Source: Hyposmocoma kahamanoa
Lineage: Eukaryota > Arthropoda > Insecta > Lepidoptera > Cosmopterigidae
DNA length: 64,000 nt
Direction of reading: 5' to 3'
Assembly (NCBI RefSeq): GCF_003589595.1
Contig: NW_020653726.1
Location: forward strand, 10,754,190 to 10,818,189
The translations under genes were made by a program, and so were the position numbers. The notes beneath the pieces are model-generated. The model did not search any database, was not told where the DNA came from, and worked only from the letters and a program-made list of their open reading frames with translations. This document shows, one piece after another, positions 22,566 through 35,319 of the stretch (the stretch's first letter is position 1; each line of letters opens with the position of its first letter).

Positions 22566-24074
22566 CTATATCGTGAATAGCACGACATACGCCAGTTTTA
22601 GAAACCCCATATCGGCTACTACATGGTACTGTACTCCAGTACCCATCCAATGCAATGCAACTTGTACCTATATAATTATTTTGGCTGATAATGATTGGCT
22701 TTTATTCGGTTATTCGCTGTATTTCAGGTCCGATCGCAGTCAAGAGAGCTTCCAGTTTCTCGCTTGTCAAACGAAATCTTTCGTTAAATTGATAAGTAGT
22801 TTACAACTTTTCATATGAATTTCGAGGTAAAAATACTCGACGACGTCACACTATTACAGTTTCTTCCTCACTTTCCGAACATGACGTCATCTTTTTCTTA
22901 GTGACGCCACTGACAAAATTTTCGTACATGTTTACAATACGCCTTCGACTGGTAGAAATAAATACCTTTGCAATATATGAGTATATTGGACTAGTAGTGT
23001 TTTTCATGAAACAGAACATAGTTTACAATGATAATTATGGACTAATACCTAACTATTAGCCTGCAACTAGTAACTAATAATTTACCATCGTAGGTTCATG
23101 AATCGCACACTAGTAGAATAGTATAAAATAATAGTCCGTGGACTAGACTGGTTAGTTTCGTGAAATAGGGTCCAGGCTAATAGTTACTAGACCATAATTG
23201 CAATTGTAAACTATGTTCTGTTTGTAAAAAAATACATATAGGTAACCAATTTCAATTTGTACCAATTATTTATAAATGTAAGTAAACCATACTGGTTCTT
23301 GGTCAGAAATAATAAAATTTACTTTAACGGCGTAGTTATTGTGTATATTAACTGTAATTAATTATTAATACATACAACGTTCTCGACAAAATTTCGATCC
23401 TCTAAATTTTATTATATTGAAAACTATTAAGTTCCGTTCTTTTTCCCGCCCTTACAATACTTGCGATCAGAAAATATCGCTACGCATATGACTGCTCGGA
23501 ATTGGTCAAACATAATAATTAATAATGAATACAGAGACGACTTCAAAAATATTTCTTATTATAACCTGAGTCTGTATGGTAATATGTATGTGTTTTTCAA
23601 TATAGCGAATATATGTTACTTACTTATTATTATTATAGTATAATAATATACTTATTTATTTTAACATGTATTTCTACATAACATATTTTTACGTAGGTAC
23701 GCCTAGTTTTTACATTCTTATATAATTATTTACTTAATTGAACAGGAAATTGTTCTCGCCAATTTTTTGACATCTGTCGTATGAGCTATGGAATTAAGAT
23801 GTACTAGTTACACAATCAATTTAAACTAGTATCATTTATTAGTCTATGACTACAAGCTACAAGTATAGTATTTTTATTTGTGAAACGGAATTTACTAGTA
23901 CTTGTAATATTAGTAGGTGACTAGTAAAATTGTAGGTTCGTGAACAGATCATGTGCCTGTAATTTCACTAGCACCCTTACCTTTCAAAATCGGAACGCAG
24001 TAATGCTCACACGTAGCGGCAGAAATTGGCAAGGCGTGTATCGAGTTCCATTCCGTTCCGTGACAATGTAAGTT

Positions 24075-26155
24075 GGCGAGGCTTATTCCAGCGTGTCATG
24101 GGCGAGTTTTGAAATTTGACTAACCAAATAAAATATATAATAAAAATAAAAAGTTGCATTTAGTCGGTCCACTGTTTAAAACTTATAAAAAACGTCGTCA
24201 TTTAGTCGGTTCTAGATGTAAAAAACTATATTTAGTCGTTAAGCCGTTTTGAAGTTGTAAGCATGTTTTACTGTTCACGCTGGAATAAGTTTATTCCGGC
24301 GGCACAATTTTTTAGTCTCGAGAGCCAAAGCTCCCAGCTTAGATCTGATTGCACCCATAAAAAGTCGTGAATTAATCGGTTCTAGGCGCAAAATTTTATA
24401 ATTAATCGCTTCTTTGTTTAGAAGATATTGGATACTAAATTATTTTCATTGATAGGTACATTTACGTAGAAAAATCGTATTAATAAAAAAATTGTGTCTA
24501 ACGAGGGCCACCGCTCAATACATCGTGTTCGTGGTAATTAATAGAGTGTAATAAACAAGTACCTATGTTAAATATCTACTGAATTCTTAGCGTAGTCTAA
24601 CCAATTATTTACACTGTTTTTTCAGATTTAAATATAACTGTAAAACCAAGTTGTAGTTGAAAATGACTAGCACTAAAAATTATAATAGTCATCGTTTATT
24701 CAATTAAGTCATTCATTCATTATTTAAACGCGACTGTAGATACTCCACGCGTTTCGTGTAAGTCAGGAGCCCAACACAACATACATCACTAATAAATATC
24801 ATGCATGACAATCGATAAATGGATTCGCTCTGGGCCTTTTGGAGGGAAGTGTCGTTTTTATTTTGACTTTAAATTATTTTGTGAAATCTAGTTTAAAGTG
24901 GAATAGGATAATAATAATAATAATAATAAATTCATTTATTCGCTTTAAATAGGGTAGGGTACATTATAAATGTTGATGGTAAAATTTAATTTGAACTTAA
25001 TCCTATTTAGCCTAAAACAAAAGCATGCAGAATATTAATAGTAAACAATAAGGCAATACATTACTAAATTAAATCAATTGATACAGGGTATGTCATAATA
25101 TTAGATGTCATAATTGAATATAAATTAGATAAATGAATAATGTATGCATCAATCAACTTCTTTATAAATCATGAACTCTTCCACTGAGTAGAACAAGTGA
25201 TCTAAAAGCCACTTACGCAGTTCTTTTTTAAAACTGACCAATGGAAGGTGTTTAAAACGATCCGGTATCCGATTAAAAATTTTTCCACACATAGCATAAG
25301 AATTCTTTTGAAAGCGTTTCGTCTTTAAACTTCGCGTTTCTAGGATAGTGCTATTGTGCCTTAATCGAAGATTAAAACGCGAAATTATACGAATCTCGAA
25401 CTAAAATACCCGTATCGGCTCGTTTTCTAAGGAATCCCTAGTCAATCCAACACGCCTTCTCAAATTGCCTATCCTCTTTGTGGCGGCCATATTTACAGAA
25501 ACATAATTAAACGAAAACATGGCTCAAAGAACTTGTATCCAAGCCAAAATTATTAATAAAAAAAACAATCGATTAATCCTAATAATAATAAAATAATAGG
25601 AAAAATAACTGTATACCAATTTTTTGCTAGTTTCTTGTATTAAAAAGTAAACATTATTAAAACTTTCAAATACCATGTATTTACAAAAAATAACGAATTC
25701 TGTGTCTTATGCAAAATTTGTACATACATGACCTCCGCAACTAGCACAGGTATAACCTTGAAATAATAAGTCGGCTGTATCTTCTAAACAAAAGAGCGAC
25801 TAGAACCGACTAAATTCACAAGTTTTGCTAGGTGCAATCACATCTAAGCTAGGGGCTGTGGTTCTCGAGATTCAAAAATGGTGTCGCCGGAATAAGCTTA
25901 TTCCAGCGTGGATAGTAAAACACCTTAATAACTTCAAAACGGCGTAAGTACTAAGTCTAGTTATTTACGATTAGAATTGATTAAATCAGGACTTTTTTTG
26001 TGTAATCAGATCTTAGCTAGGTGTTATGGTTCTCCAGATTGAGAAATTGTACCGCTGGAATAAGCTTATTCCAGGGTGGACAATAAAACCCCCTAAAACT
26101 TTTGAACGGATCTAGTTTTTTGCGGCTAGAACCGCGGGAATAAGCCACGCGCACT
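24075..26155. mobile_element. Second member of the GGAATAAG inverted-repeat family
   Basis: Left end GCGAGGCTTATTCCAGCGTG and right end GGGAATAAGCCACGC are inverted. The arm unit of the 9911-13591 element recurs at 24160-24430 (forward) and 25790-26150 (inverted), including GGAATAAGCTTATTCCAGCG. No clear target duplication was found. The central part holds an Arg-rich dispersed repeat interrupted by a LINE copy. Confidence 0.7.
24911..25340 (-). mobile_element. 5'-truncated LINE copy with ATA-repeat tail and 7-bp target duplication
   Basis: The minus strand encodes the last ~64 residues of a LINE ORF2, including NSYAMCGKIFNRIPDRFKHL and ELRKWLLDHLFYSVEEFM, then a stop. The 3' region ends in (ATA)n at 24911-24930. 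The copy is flanked by TAGGATA (24904-24910 and 25341-25347). The uninterrupted sequence at 5725-6000 confirms the insertion point. Confidence 0.9.
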
Positions 26156-26322
26156 TTAGTTTAACACTAAGATGATTTATTAAGTATATTTTCCACTTGG
26201 TACTCAATCATATTTTAAGTAACTGACTTAGTTTTGGCCTCAGGAGATTTACTTAACTTATTTTTGATGTGATTTTCTCGTTTGTGTGTGTATATAGCCC
26301 GAATTTTATTATAGAGATTTAA

Positions 26323-27834
26323 CCCGGCGGGAGCGTAGTAACAAAATGTTACGAAGACTGTGGTAGCGTATGACATACCCGCGTACTTGTATAGACTCTA
26401 AATTTTATGTATCTAACAGACAGCCATGGAATTAATAAGTACTTCGTACAACTGGAAAGCTCACTGCAATTATTTTGACATATCAAAATGAACGTTAAAT
26501 GAATAGCAATAAAATACTTTTTAAATAACCAATATCTCCTTAGAGATCTGAGCTCAAGTGAGACATCTTCTTTCTTGGTGTGTCCCTTTCGCACAATTGC
26601 CATGTGAGATATTTGATACAATACGGTAGTTGACTATAAAAAAAAATTGGCATAAAAACAATACGTCATTTTGTCCATGAATATTATAAGATGTTTGTAA
26701 ATAATACCATACCAACTATGAATGCAATAGGTCGCAAATAAATCAAAGTCTTTATATTATTTCACGATATTTAAATATTATTGGAAAGTTTTATTTGTTT
26801 TACATTAGGCAACACTAAAATAATATGGCGTCATCTCTGTTTGTTATTACCACAGGTCTACCACTAGTCAGAAAGAGACGGACCAAGATTTATGACATCT
26901 CGCTCGACGCACGCTTCAATACACAGTAAGCCTTCCAGTTGTACGAAGTACTTATTAATTCCATGCAGACAGCATTGGATTAAATGTGTTTTATTGTGAA
27001 TTACAATACGATGATTTATTATAAATAAAAAAACTGTTAAATGTAACACTTTCTATATATTTTAATTACAGAAAATTACTTAGTTTTCAAATAAAAATTT
27101 TGATATTTCTGAAAAATCAAAAAAACAAAAGTTTAGTCAACCGTGACCATGGGACCTGTAAAGGGCCCGAAACTTCGGTTTGTTTGAAAAACAAATATAC
27201 GCGATTTAATCCGGAAAAATAGTTTCCATTTCCTAAATAAAAGTTTTTATGAAAAAATCTACAAAACCTTATAAAACATGAAATCTTTTTGATATTTTTA
27301 GGAACATCTTAGGAGTTTGAATTGAAATCAGAACAGTTCTTGCGAAAAAATCGCTTGTTCCATGCAATGCCATACACATGGCTTTTCCACAGGTGAAACA
27401 TGCGAATTTTGTTTTACGAACCTTATTGTCACTCTCTAATCTCCACATCTAATGTAGTGACCAAGAGCATTTTGCAATGATAGACCTGGAGGTTCATTGA
27501 TTTGGGATGCGATTTTCTGCCAAATAGATGTAAGAATATTTTATTATCTTTTCGCAATCTTAGGTGTTCATGACCAACAAGCCTAATTTACAGATAAAGT
27601 CGATTCGATAAAGAAGTGTTCCTGCCTTGATTTTCACGAAAAAATGTTTGCGTTAAGAGGAGCTATATTCAGCAACCCATAAAGTAAGGTTATGGACCAT
27701 ATCCCTTCCCGTGTCCCTTTAACTTCCGCTACTCAAAACGGCAAAACGTTTGAATAACTAATAAGAAAAATACACTCATAAAACGTAAGAGGTGGGTATG
27801 TCACACCCGGCCACACTCCCACACTCCCGCCGGG
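26323..27834 (-). mobile_element. piggyBac-like element remnant
   Basis: 1.5 kb with ends CCCGGCGGGAG (left) and, inverted, CCCGGCGGGAG (right), each flanked by TTAA (26319-26322 and 27835-27838). TTAA targets with CCC termini are the piggyBac signature. Subterminal inverted blocks contain TGACATACCC. The minus strand near 27340-27425 reads KTKFACFTCGKAMCMALHG, like the Cys-rich C-terminal domain of piggyBac transposases. The rest is disrupted; no DDD core was recognised. A small palindromic repeat sits inside at 27133-27236. Confidence 0.75.
27133..27236. repeat. Small palindromic repeat, partial copy
   Basis: Matches 21525-21624 (GGACCTGTAAAGGGCCCGAA, AAACAAATATACGCGATTTA, ATAGTTTCCATTTCCTA). 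Its left mirror part is missing. Confidence 0.65.
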
Positions 27835-27844
27835 TTAATAAATA

Positions 27845-30800
27845 AAACACCGAATTATCAATCTTTTATAAATATTCGTAAATATAGGTCAAATGTGGTA
27901 CGGAGGGCCACATACTAATGTATACAAAAAGTAAAAATTCTTTTATAAAAATTGAACATCGTTTAAATTAACATAACGTTCAAATTGAAATCGCGAATAG
28001 TGACAGTTTGTATACTTCAGCGTGGCGCCATTCATATGTACAATTAAAATCAGAGGAAATATTTTCATCAATTTCATATCAAAAAGGAAACATCCATGCA
28101 TTATTTTCTACACTTTATCATAATCTTATTGAATTGTAAAAATATTATACAATAACTATGTATAGGAACGTGAGTTGATTAAGGACAGAGTGAACATTTA
28201 GATTTGCTCTTACGCTGCTCTACAATAAAAGGAAACAATTTGTTTTTCGTTATAAAATTTCAAATTTGGTGGCATCTAAATCTAACCAGTAATATTAAAA
28301 GTTCACCCTATCCTTAGTCGTTCGTAAACTCGCAAACTGAATCTAAATCTAAACAAAATACATTTACTTGAACTGAAAACTTACTTTAAATGCAGTGTAA
28401 ATTAATTATTATAATTCAAAGAGACTTAATGAATTTAAAAGCAGGGTTTACAATTCTCTTATATTAATAGTCCGAATCAACACACATAGCACGCGATAGA
28501 GTGTAGAAAATTGAAATATTCACACTGAATGGTGCATAAAACCAATAAAACATGGCACGAACATTTTGCCCATTTTATTTATACTCTATATGGACAACGC
28601 CAACTTACAAACTTAGTGGCTTGTTGCACCAAAACGACAAGGGATATATTACATAATGGCTTTGCATGTAACGAATGCGTCAAATGAATAAATGAAGAAA
28701 AATGAACCTGTACTTTTGCTCGTCTACCATTTTGATGCGGCCAGCCGCATCCCTACTTGGACTAGACATATCAACGGGTGTAGCATGAATCATGCTTTGT
28801 GCACGATCAGTAGTCGACGCATTCTCAACTTCTCGCTATTACAATCAGTCTTCACGTACGCTTACACGATAAGGTGTGCATAACTCGCATGACTTAATTT
28901 ACTCAAATGTTTTATTGGTTTTACTTCTACAATGTATGACGAAAGAAAAGAGCTCGATTACATACACAGATGATTATCTTTTACAAACTAATTAATAAGA
29001 AATAACCATTTTAATACTTTAAGACATAAATAATAACACATTTTAAACAATTTAACTTGCTTTCTTTGACTTAAAATCTCTTATTACTATTTTGACTACA
29101 CTAATAGTATAACCAAGTCCGTTATGTTACATAGTTAATTATCCTAAACTGACATAATGTAAAAGGCGGTAGGCAGACAAATTCTTAAAGCTATGGACTC
29201 AGAAACAGAGTGCAAGAGGAGCTGCTATAAGTCCCTAGGGCTTCTATTCCAATAAAACAAAATTAAATGCTTGCTAAAAGTGAGACGATAACCTCCTTTC
29301 TACGATAAATTTGTACAGTTAACCCTAAATTAAAATCAGTAAACAAAAATAAAAACAATGCCCACGCACAAAAGAAGTAACTAAAGTCGATGACTGTTTT
29401 TACAAATAACAACTATATATTTAAATACCAGGTTATTAACTATACGACAGGTAAAGTAAAAAAAATCGAAGGCTAAAATTATATCTTGTGAGTAATCAGA
29501 AACAAAGCCCTAGAGTTGTGTAATATATACTGTATCCCCTGTATAAACCAGATGCAAATGCAACGTAAATAACTCACATCTGTTTCATATATACACAAAT
29601 CACAACGTAGCTCTACAGATACCCCATTGAGTAAGTGATTTCAAGAAACTTATTTCTAAGCGACAGCGAAGATCGTCGTTCTTAGCGGATCAGATATTCA
29701 TAATAAATCTTAAATAATGATTGACAAGATTATTGCTCTTTTGTCAGGAGAATCACTGACGCCATAGGGTAAATGTCACGTTAAGTGCATTATTTCCACA
29801 TCCATACACATAAATAGCTACATTAAAACATAACACACACTCACACTTACTATATACTAACAATATGATGGCTCGAACTAGCGTTAACTTAATAATGAAT
29901 AAATGATCAGTCTTAAAAAATTCAAATCATCTGAGACATAGGAGCACAGCATGATGTACTATTACACTCTGCTGCTGAGTCTTACCTAAACAAAATACAT
30001 TCAAAACTTACAAAGAAAGTATTAACAAAAAGCACTGCAAAGTTAAAAACTTTTAACAAAAATGTCAGCACATTAAAGCGAACAATAATGAAATCACTGT
30101 CAAGGATTATTTTACCTAGTGTTGGACCCACGCGAGTCCTTGCATCTAAGTCTTAAAAGTAAAAACGTGAAGCAAGTCCACTTTATTTTTTACATAATTC
30201 CAAGGATGATTAAATCATCAAAAGTCAATCTGTAGATTTGTCTAAACGCGATATCTTTAATATGAATAATTTTATGAAATTTTCCAGATTTCAATACAAT
30301 ACATGATGCATACTTATTTACGGGCATCCTAACAAATTAATAATCTACATGTAGACTGAAGGACGCATATAGTAAGCAATACATAATAATAATTAATTAC
30401 GCTATGTACTTGGTTTAAATATGAATACATGTAACTCATGCTCCAATTAACTAGGTATGTATATCTCATATGCAGATTAACCCTTATGTTTAGGGAGAAT
30501 TCAACAACATGGAATGCTCTAAAATTTCCGTCACTACGAAGACAACATTTACGTCTCCAAAACAATTTACTAATTTCCATTCTGAAGCAAAGCATTGGAA
30601 AATAAATAATAATTATGACACTGGATTATTACAATACTTAACTTATACCAATAATTTAAAAATGTCAAATAAGTTCACACTTAATTTATATTCTTGTCAC
30701 TAAATATCAAGTGAAAGGGAGCATTTAAAAATTAATCAATTTTATTTGAAAATAATGAGTAATAAGTAAGTCAGACGTCTTGTAGCCGCATGCCTACAAT

Positions 30801-31477
30801 ACATAAATTAATTAATTACCTAATACAAATGTCAAATATTTATGTATTTTACTACTATTTAGTACAAGTATTTGCTTGATGATTTTAAAAACACTTGATA
30901 CATATATTGCTGAAATATTACTTACAAACAACCCTTTAGTACCAATCTCATTTTGACTTATTGCTTCCTTGATGGTATTTGCCAACCTTAATTCCCAACT
31001 TTATAAGTAGTAGTACAAAATTATCACAAAGCCTATAATTATACAAGACCTTTCACACACTTGCCTAGTACTTACCTTTACTAAAGATGTCGTGAAGTTG
31101 TAATTGGCACGCGGCACACTATCCTTAATGTTGCTCCACCTATCTTATCCAAATCAGTCAACCCCAATTCATCATACAATCCAAACTGGAGTAACGCAAA
31201 CGTCAAATTAATTAGATTTGAGACTAAACTAAGCACAGCGCCGATCGACAACACGCGACAATACACCCAACTGCTGTCCAACTACCGTTCCTCAATCAAT
31301 TAGACTTCACTGAGTTAACAAAATAAAGACGCAGACTTATCGATTCGTCACTTTGGAAAAGATAACTAAATAACTAAAGATTTAAATCTATATTCGAGGA
31401 GGGTGAGAAGCGCTCGCAGAGAGGAAGCGAATAATAACGTGGTGGGACCGTAAAAGTACGGCAGCCGCTCAATGCGA
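27845..31477. other. 3' flank and probable long 3' UTR of crp, no other gene seen
   Basis: AT-rich, single-copy-looking DNA downstream of the crp stop codon. Several minus-strand AATAAA motifs occur (for instance around 28570), so the UTR may be long, but its end cannot be fixed. No coding exon, RNA gene or recognised transposon was found. Confidence 0.45.
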
Positions 31478-32620
31478 TCACGAGTGCTTTACGACGATCA
31501 CTCCCGGTCGCGGGGGCGGCGCCCGCTCTACCTTCTTAGTGAGCGCCAGAGGTGCATCTCCAGACTCCTCGCGGAACAGGTGGTCGCCTTCCAAGTGACG
31601 AATGGCTTCTACAATAGTTTCCAAATTTTGGCGGCTGGTACTGGCTAAATAGAGCCGTGAGGGTGCTTCGTGTGCCGCATCAGGCAACACCTCTACTTCA
31701 ACGCGAGGCTCCGCCTTGATTGCTGCCTCCAGCAGCGGTGCAGCGGGAGCAGAAGCGGTGGGCGGCGTGACTAGTGGCACATGCGGCGCAGTCAACGCCG
31801 TTCCCGCCGCACGGGTTGTCGGCACAACAGGCGCTTCTACCGGGACCTCTTCTATCACTTCACTCTCCACCTTGCAATCAGAAAGCTTGGTCTGCTCAAA
31901 AAGTGGAGCGTGACCATTTTCAGGGTACATCTGAGCTTCGAGAGTGTGTAAGCGATCTTCCAGCAATCGTCGCAGTCGCCGCTCGCGATCCAATTGTACG
32001 CGTAGTTCAGTGCCTTCGACTTCTTTCTTTTGAGATACACTTGTTACAGTAATGACTGCAACTGGCTCTGGAGATCGGGAGTTTGTAATAGTAGAATCTT
32101 CTGTAGAATCGGCGGGAATAACAGAAGATACATGTGAAAGAATCTCATTTTTTCTTTTCTTCAATGGTACTTCACCTCCTTCATGTTGATTGAGTAAACG
32201 TTTCAACTGACAGTTCTGAGATAGTAGTCTCGTCTTTTCTTGTTCAAGGGAGTAGATATACTCAGCAGTTTGTTGTAGTATAGCAGCCTGAAAATATAAA
32301 AAAAAACAAGTATAAGAAAGTATTACAATTTTTTGCTATTATTTAAGCACACAATTCGTTTATTTGTATTTTGCAGTAGAGATTAAGCTAAAATGCGTAT
32401 TATTGAGAGATTAAGCCAAAATGCGTATTGTTGACTGCTACAAATAAACTTTACCTTGCTGAGTTTTTCTCCTTCGTGTCGCGGCAGCAAAGTACGCAGG
32501 GCCTGGAAACCAGCGTTGATGCTCTGCATGCGCCGGCGTTCGTTACTGTTGGCGATTTCTCGCCGAATTCTTTTTTCTGCCTCCATCGTTTTACTTCCAG
32601 ATGTTGTATGTTTCTCACTC
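31478..32620 (-). CDS. crp: TFAP4 / AP-4 (Drosophila cropped) bHLH-leucine-zipper factor, 5' exon not identified
   Basis: A nuclear transcription factor that binds CAGCTG-type E-boxes as a homodimer. Two minus-strand exons: 32455-32620 and 31478-32287, joined in phase 0 and giving 324 visible residues. Exon 2 holds the basic region EKRIRREIANSNERRRMQSI and helix 1 (NAGFQALRTLLP). Exon 3 continues with the second helix (LSK|AAILQQTAEYIYSLEQEK) and the first zipper. Further on are a second zipper region (LRVQLDRERRLRRLLEDRLH) ending EAQMYP, a Pro/Ala-rich stretch, and the family C-terminal block STSRQNLETIVEAIRHLEG followed by PGVIVVKHS. All these landmarks occur in vertebrate TFAP4. The first visible exon starts mid-codon, so one upstream exon is expected; alternatively translation starts at the Met before EAEKRIRR. 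Orthology is very secure. Confidence 0.95.
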
Positions 32621-32944
32621 CTGCAATTGGCCATCACATTTAAAAAAATATATATATAACTAACTCCTAAACGAACATTCCAAGTCTGCATTATTTATAA
32701 GTAGTTTATTTGTTTAAAAGTAATGGTCATGTGCGATTTGGATTCGTACACCAAAGTTACAGAATTAAATTAACTTGCTGCTGCTGAAAAGTTTTACCTA
32801 AGACAAAATTTACTTTGCAAATGACAATGGATGATTAACTAACCATATTAAATGATTCTCATGATATTGGAGATTTCATGAGTCTGTGATTGTTTAGATT
32901 ATTTTTTGGGTTTGAATTAAACACCTAACTTAGCCTGAAAAGCT

Positions 32945-33079
32945 AACTTAACCTAAATAATCCAACTTGTTTCTGCCCAGAGGGACTTCTGCATTTGTAT
33001 AAAAAAAACCTAAGTTAACCTAAATAATCTAATTCGTTTCTGCACAGAGGGACTTCCGCGTTTGTATAATAAAAACCTA
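32945..33079. repeat. Two-copy tandem duplication, unit ~68 bp
   Basis: Each unit contains TTAACCTAAATAATC, GTTTCTGC and CAGAGGGACTTC, then TTTGTATAA. The copies differ at a few bases. It lies upstream of the first visible crp exon, probably in its first intron. Confidence 0.85.
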
Positions 33080-34059
33080 ACAATCTTTATACAAAACAAA
33101 CAACAACATAAATACGCAGTAAAAACTCTTTGTAAATGTACTGTTAAAAGCCAAGAGAAATAAGGAAAAAACAAATGCAATAAATGACGTTGAGATTTAT
33201 TGTTGAAATTACGAAATTGTTACTGAATGATCATTACTATTTCAAAGTAACCTTTTTAAGAAATAACATTTTAAATAAAATGTAAATGCTATTAAATAAG
33301 TAATAATGTTTAGAAAACCAATAAAACATAATATACTTTCAAAATTTAAACAACACATGATATAATTATAATGGAATGTCAATTAAATTGCATGCTTTTT
33401 TGAAATAATTTTTGCATTAGGTAGTTGTCAAATGCATTTTTTCCCTTTAAATTTCACGACTTTCAAAAATTATTTTCTCGAAAACCTTTGGCGTCCTAAT
33501 CCTGAATATTTTTGGAGTGGTTCCTTTTGACTAGGTCTATCTCCAAAATTAATTTGAACGCCCAACTTGACATCACGTATACTAAAGTTGAGCCGATTGC
33601 CCTTAAAATTGTCAAAATCCATATTAAACACTGCTACTAATTTGTAAGGCACTTTCCCTAAAGAAAAATTTAGATGAAACTCTTATAGCTGCTTAAATGT
33701 TGAAGCTTGTTGTAGTAAATAGACAGTTTACTACTGTCATTAGGGTCTGTTTTATAAATCTATCGGTTTTATTATATATTTGTTACAATTATTGCTTACT
33801 TTGAATATTATATTGGGACCTCTTCATAATGAAAGTCTATATCGAACAAAAGTCTTTACACAATGATTGCACACAAGGACTCCCGTGTGATAATACATAG
33901 TCAATATGTATAAATGGAAAGCAAAATATAGAATTGTATGTAAAAATATAGTTACAATGTCAAAATCATGTTCTAAATGTCTGTGAATGATTTCATTTAC
34001 GCTAAATCGTACATGTGTTTGATAGTACGAATCATCTCAGCGGATTGGTAGGTGCGCAT

Positions 34060-34160
34060 ACTACGCCTATTTGATTTGTCCAAACATGGCGGCTCAACAG
34101 CTGACTATGGACCGGCAAGGGGCGGGAGTGGCGTCATATGGCCCGCGAAATCACCCACAC
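34060..34160. promoter_or_regulatory. GC-richer island, candidate crp promoter region
   Basis: A locally GC-rich patch in AT-rich DNA, 1.5 kb upstream of the first visible crp exon. It has an AACATGGCGGC box (the consensus type bound by YY1/pho), a CAGCTG E-box (the AP-4 site type) and GGGGCGGGAG. The sequence is seen; promoter function and possible autoregulation by crp are inferred. Confidence 0.3.
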
Positions 34161-35309
34161 TTGTCATAAAAGTAATATTTCTCATTTTCATAGAAAACAT
34201 TAACGGTAATGATTGCTAAAATGGCAATTTGACAAGAAAATGTATACAAACTCAGCGACCACGCCGGTTATACATACCTGGCAAAAGCGTGATCCGATGC
34301 TTCTTCCTCGTACAAGTTATAATCTTCAACTTCTAGCAAACAAACATCATTGCCGTGTAATGACATTACTTAGTTTTACTAATATAGGGTATTCCGCATC
34401 TAAACTGCACTGATTACTTGCAAATATGTAGAAATTAGTCTCTACATGAGCCACAATGGCGGGAAATGACAATGAGCTCGGTCAGGTGACGCCACTGAGT
34501 TTTAGGACAATGTCTCAGTAATATACACATAAACCACTGATACAAACACATAAAACACACTCGTAATTCAAATAATAGCACTTTTTCTTGATTTTACTTG
34601 AAAAACTTTTTAAAAACAGCAATTTTATGGAGGGAGTCAAGGGCAACGTAACATCGATGCATACTACGCCAATGTTCTATAGTCTATGGATGGATAAAAG
34701 CATTGCCATTTACAAATATTTTATTTTACTCTAGCAACTATACAATTTGTGCGTTGAACTCTGGTTGAACTTGTTGAAGCGAAACAGAAAGATCGTGACA
34801 CAATTATATAGAAAGAAACAGTACCATGTACTCTTATTCCCTTGAAATAATATTGATTTTTTTTTTTCGCTTAGTTCAAAGGTTTTCAGTGATTTTTATC
34901 AATCTTTGGAAATAAAGCTGAGGTGGAATTTTAAACACAACGATTCGATTACATTTAAAATATTGTTGACAATGTTAAAATACATTTTTTTTCCCAATGT
35001 ATTTTATTAATAAAATTAAAATTTGTCTTTGAAAGAAAAAGTAAATATAATGTCTAATATAATACGGTGTTTATCACAAACTATGTATAGCATAATATTT
35101 TTTATTAACTTTTGTAAGTATAATTTATTATTTTTTACTTTTTTACGTTAAAAATGTTATAGAGAGGAAATGTTGTTTTGTTTATAATGTTGGCTCTCTC
35201 TCTCTGTCCCTTCGAATTGTTGTCTATGAAATTAATTAAGTGTTGGCAGCACTGAAGCGTCTTGAACAACGGGACCAATGGGAAAGAAGTTTCAATTTTG
35301 AATTTTGTT

Positions 35310-35319
35310 NNNNNNNNNN
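35310..35319. other. Assembly gap (10 N)
   Basis: Ten undetermined bases between AATTTTGTT and CAAACTAGTGG. The true length of missing sequence is unknown; the flanks are non-coding. Confidence 0.99.

Larger units (their letters stand above)
20832..23945. repeat. 3.1-kb composite palindrome (long inverted-repeat element)
   Basis: Blocks of the left half recur inverted in the right half: 20975-21070 with 23815-23945, 21300-21450 with 23640-23810, 21690-21860 with 23350-23580, and 22195-22270 with 23250-23350. The terminal block 20832-20960 (GGGCCCTATTTCACTAAAC) has its mate at 23040-23175 (GTTTCGTGAAATAGGG), displaced to the inside, so the order is A-B-C-D-E...A'-E'-D'-C'-B'. A MITE, a LINE fragment and a SINE interrupt the left half and middle. 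No transposase is readable. Confidence 0.7.

Noticed and set aside
31716..32052. Two plus-strand frames opposite crp
   Set aside because: They are shadows of the Pro/Ala-rich crp C-terminal exon.
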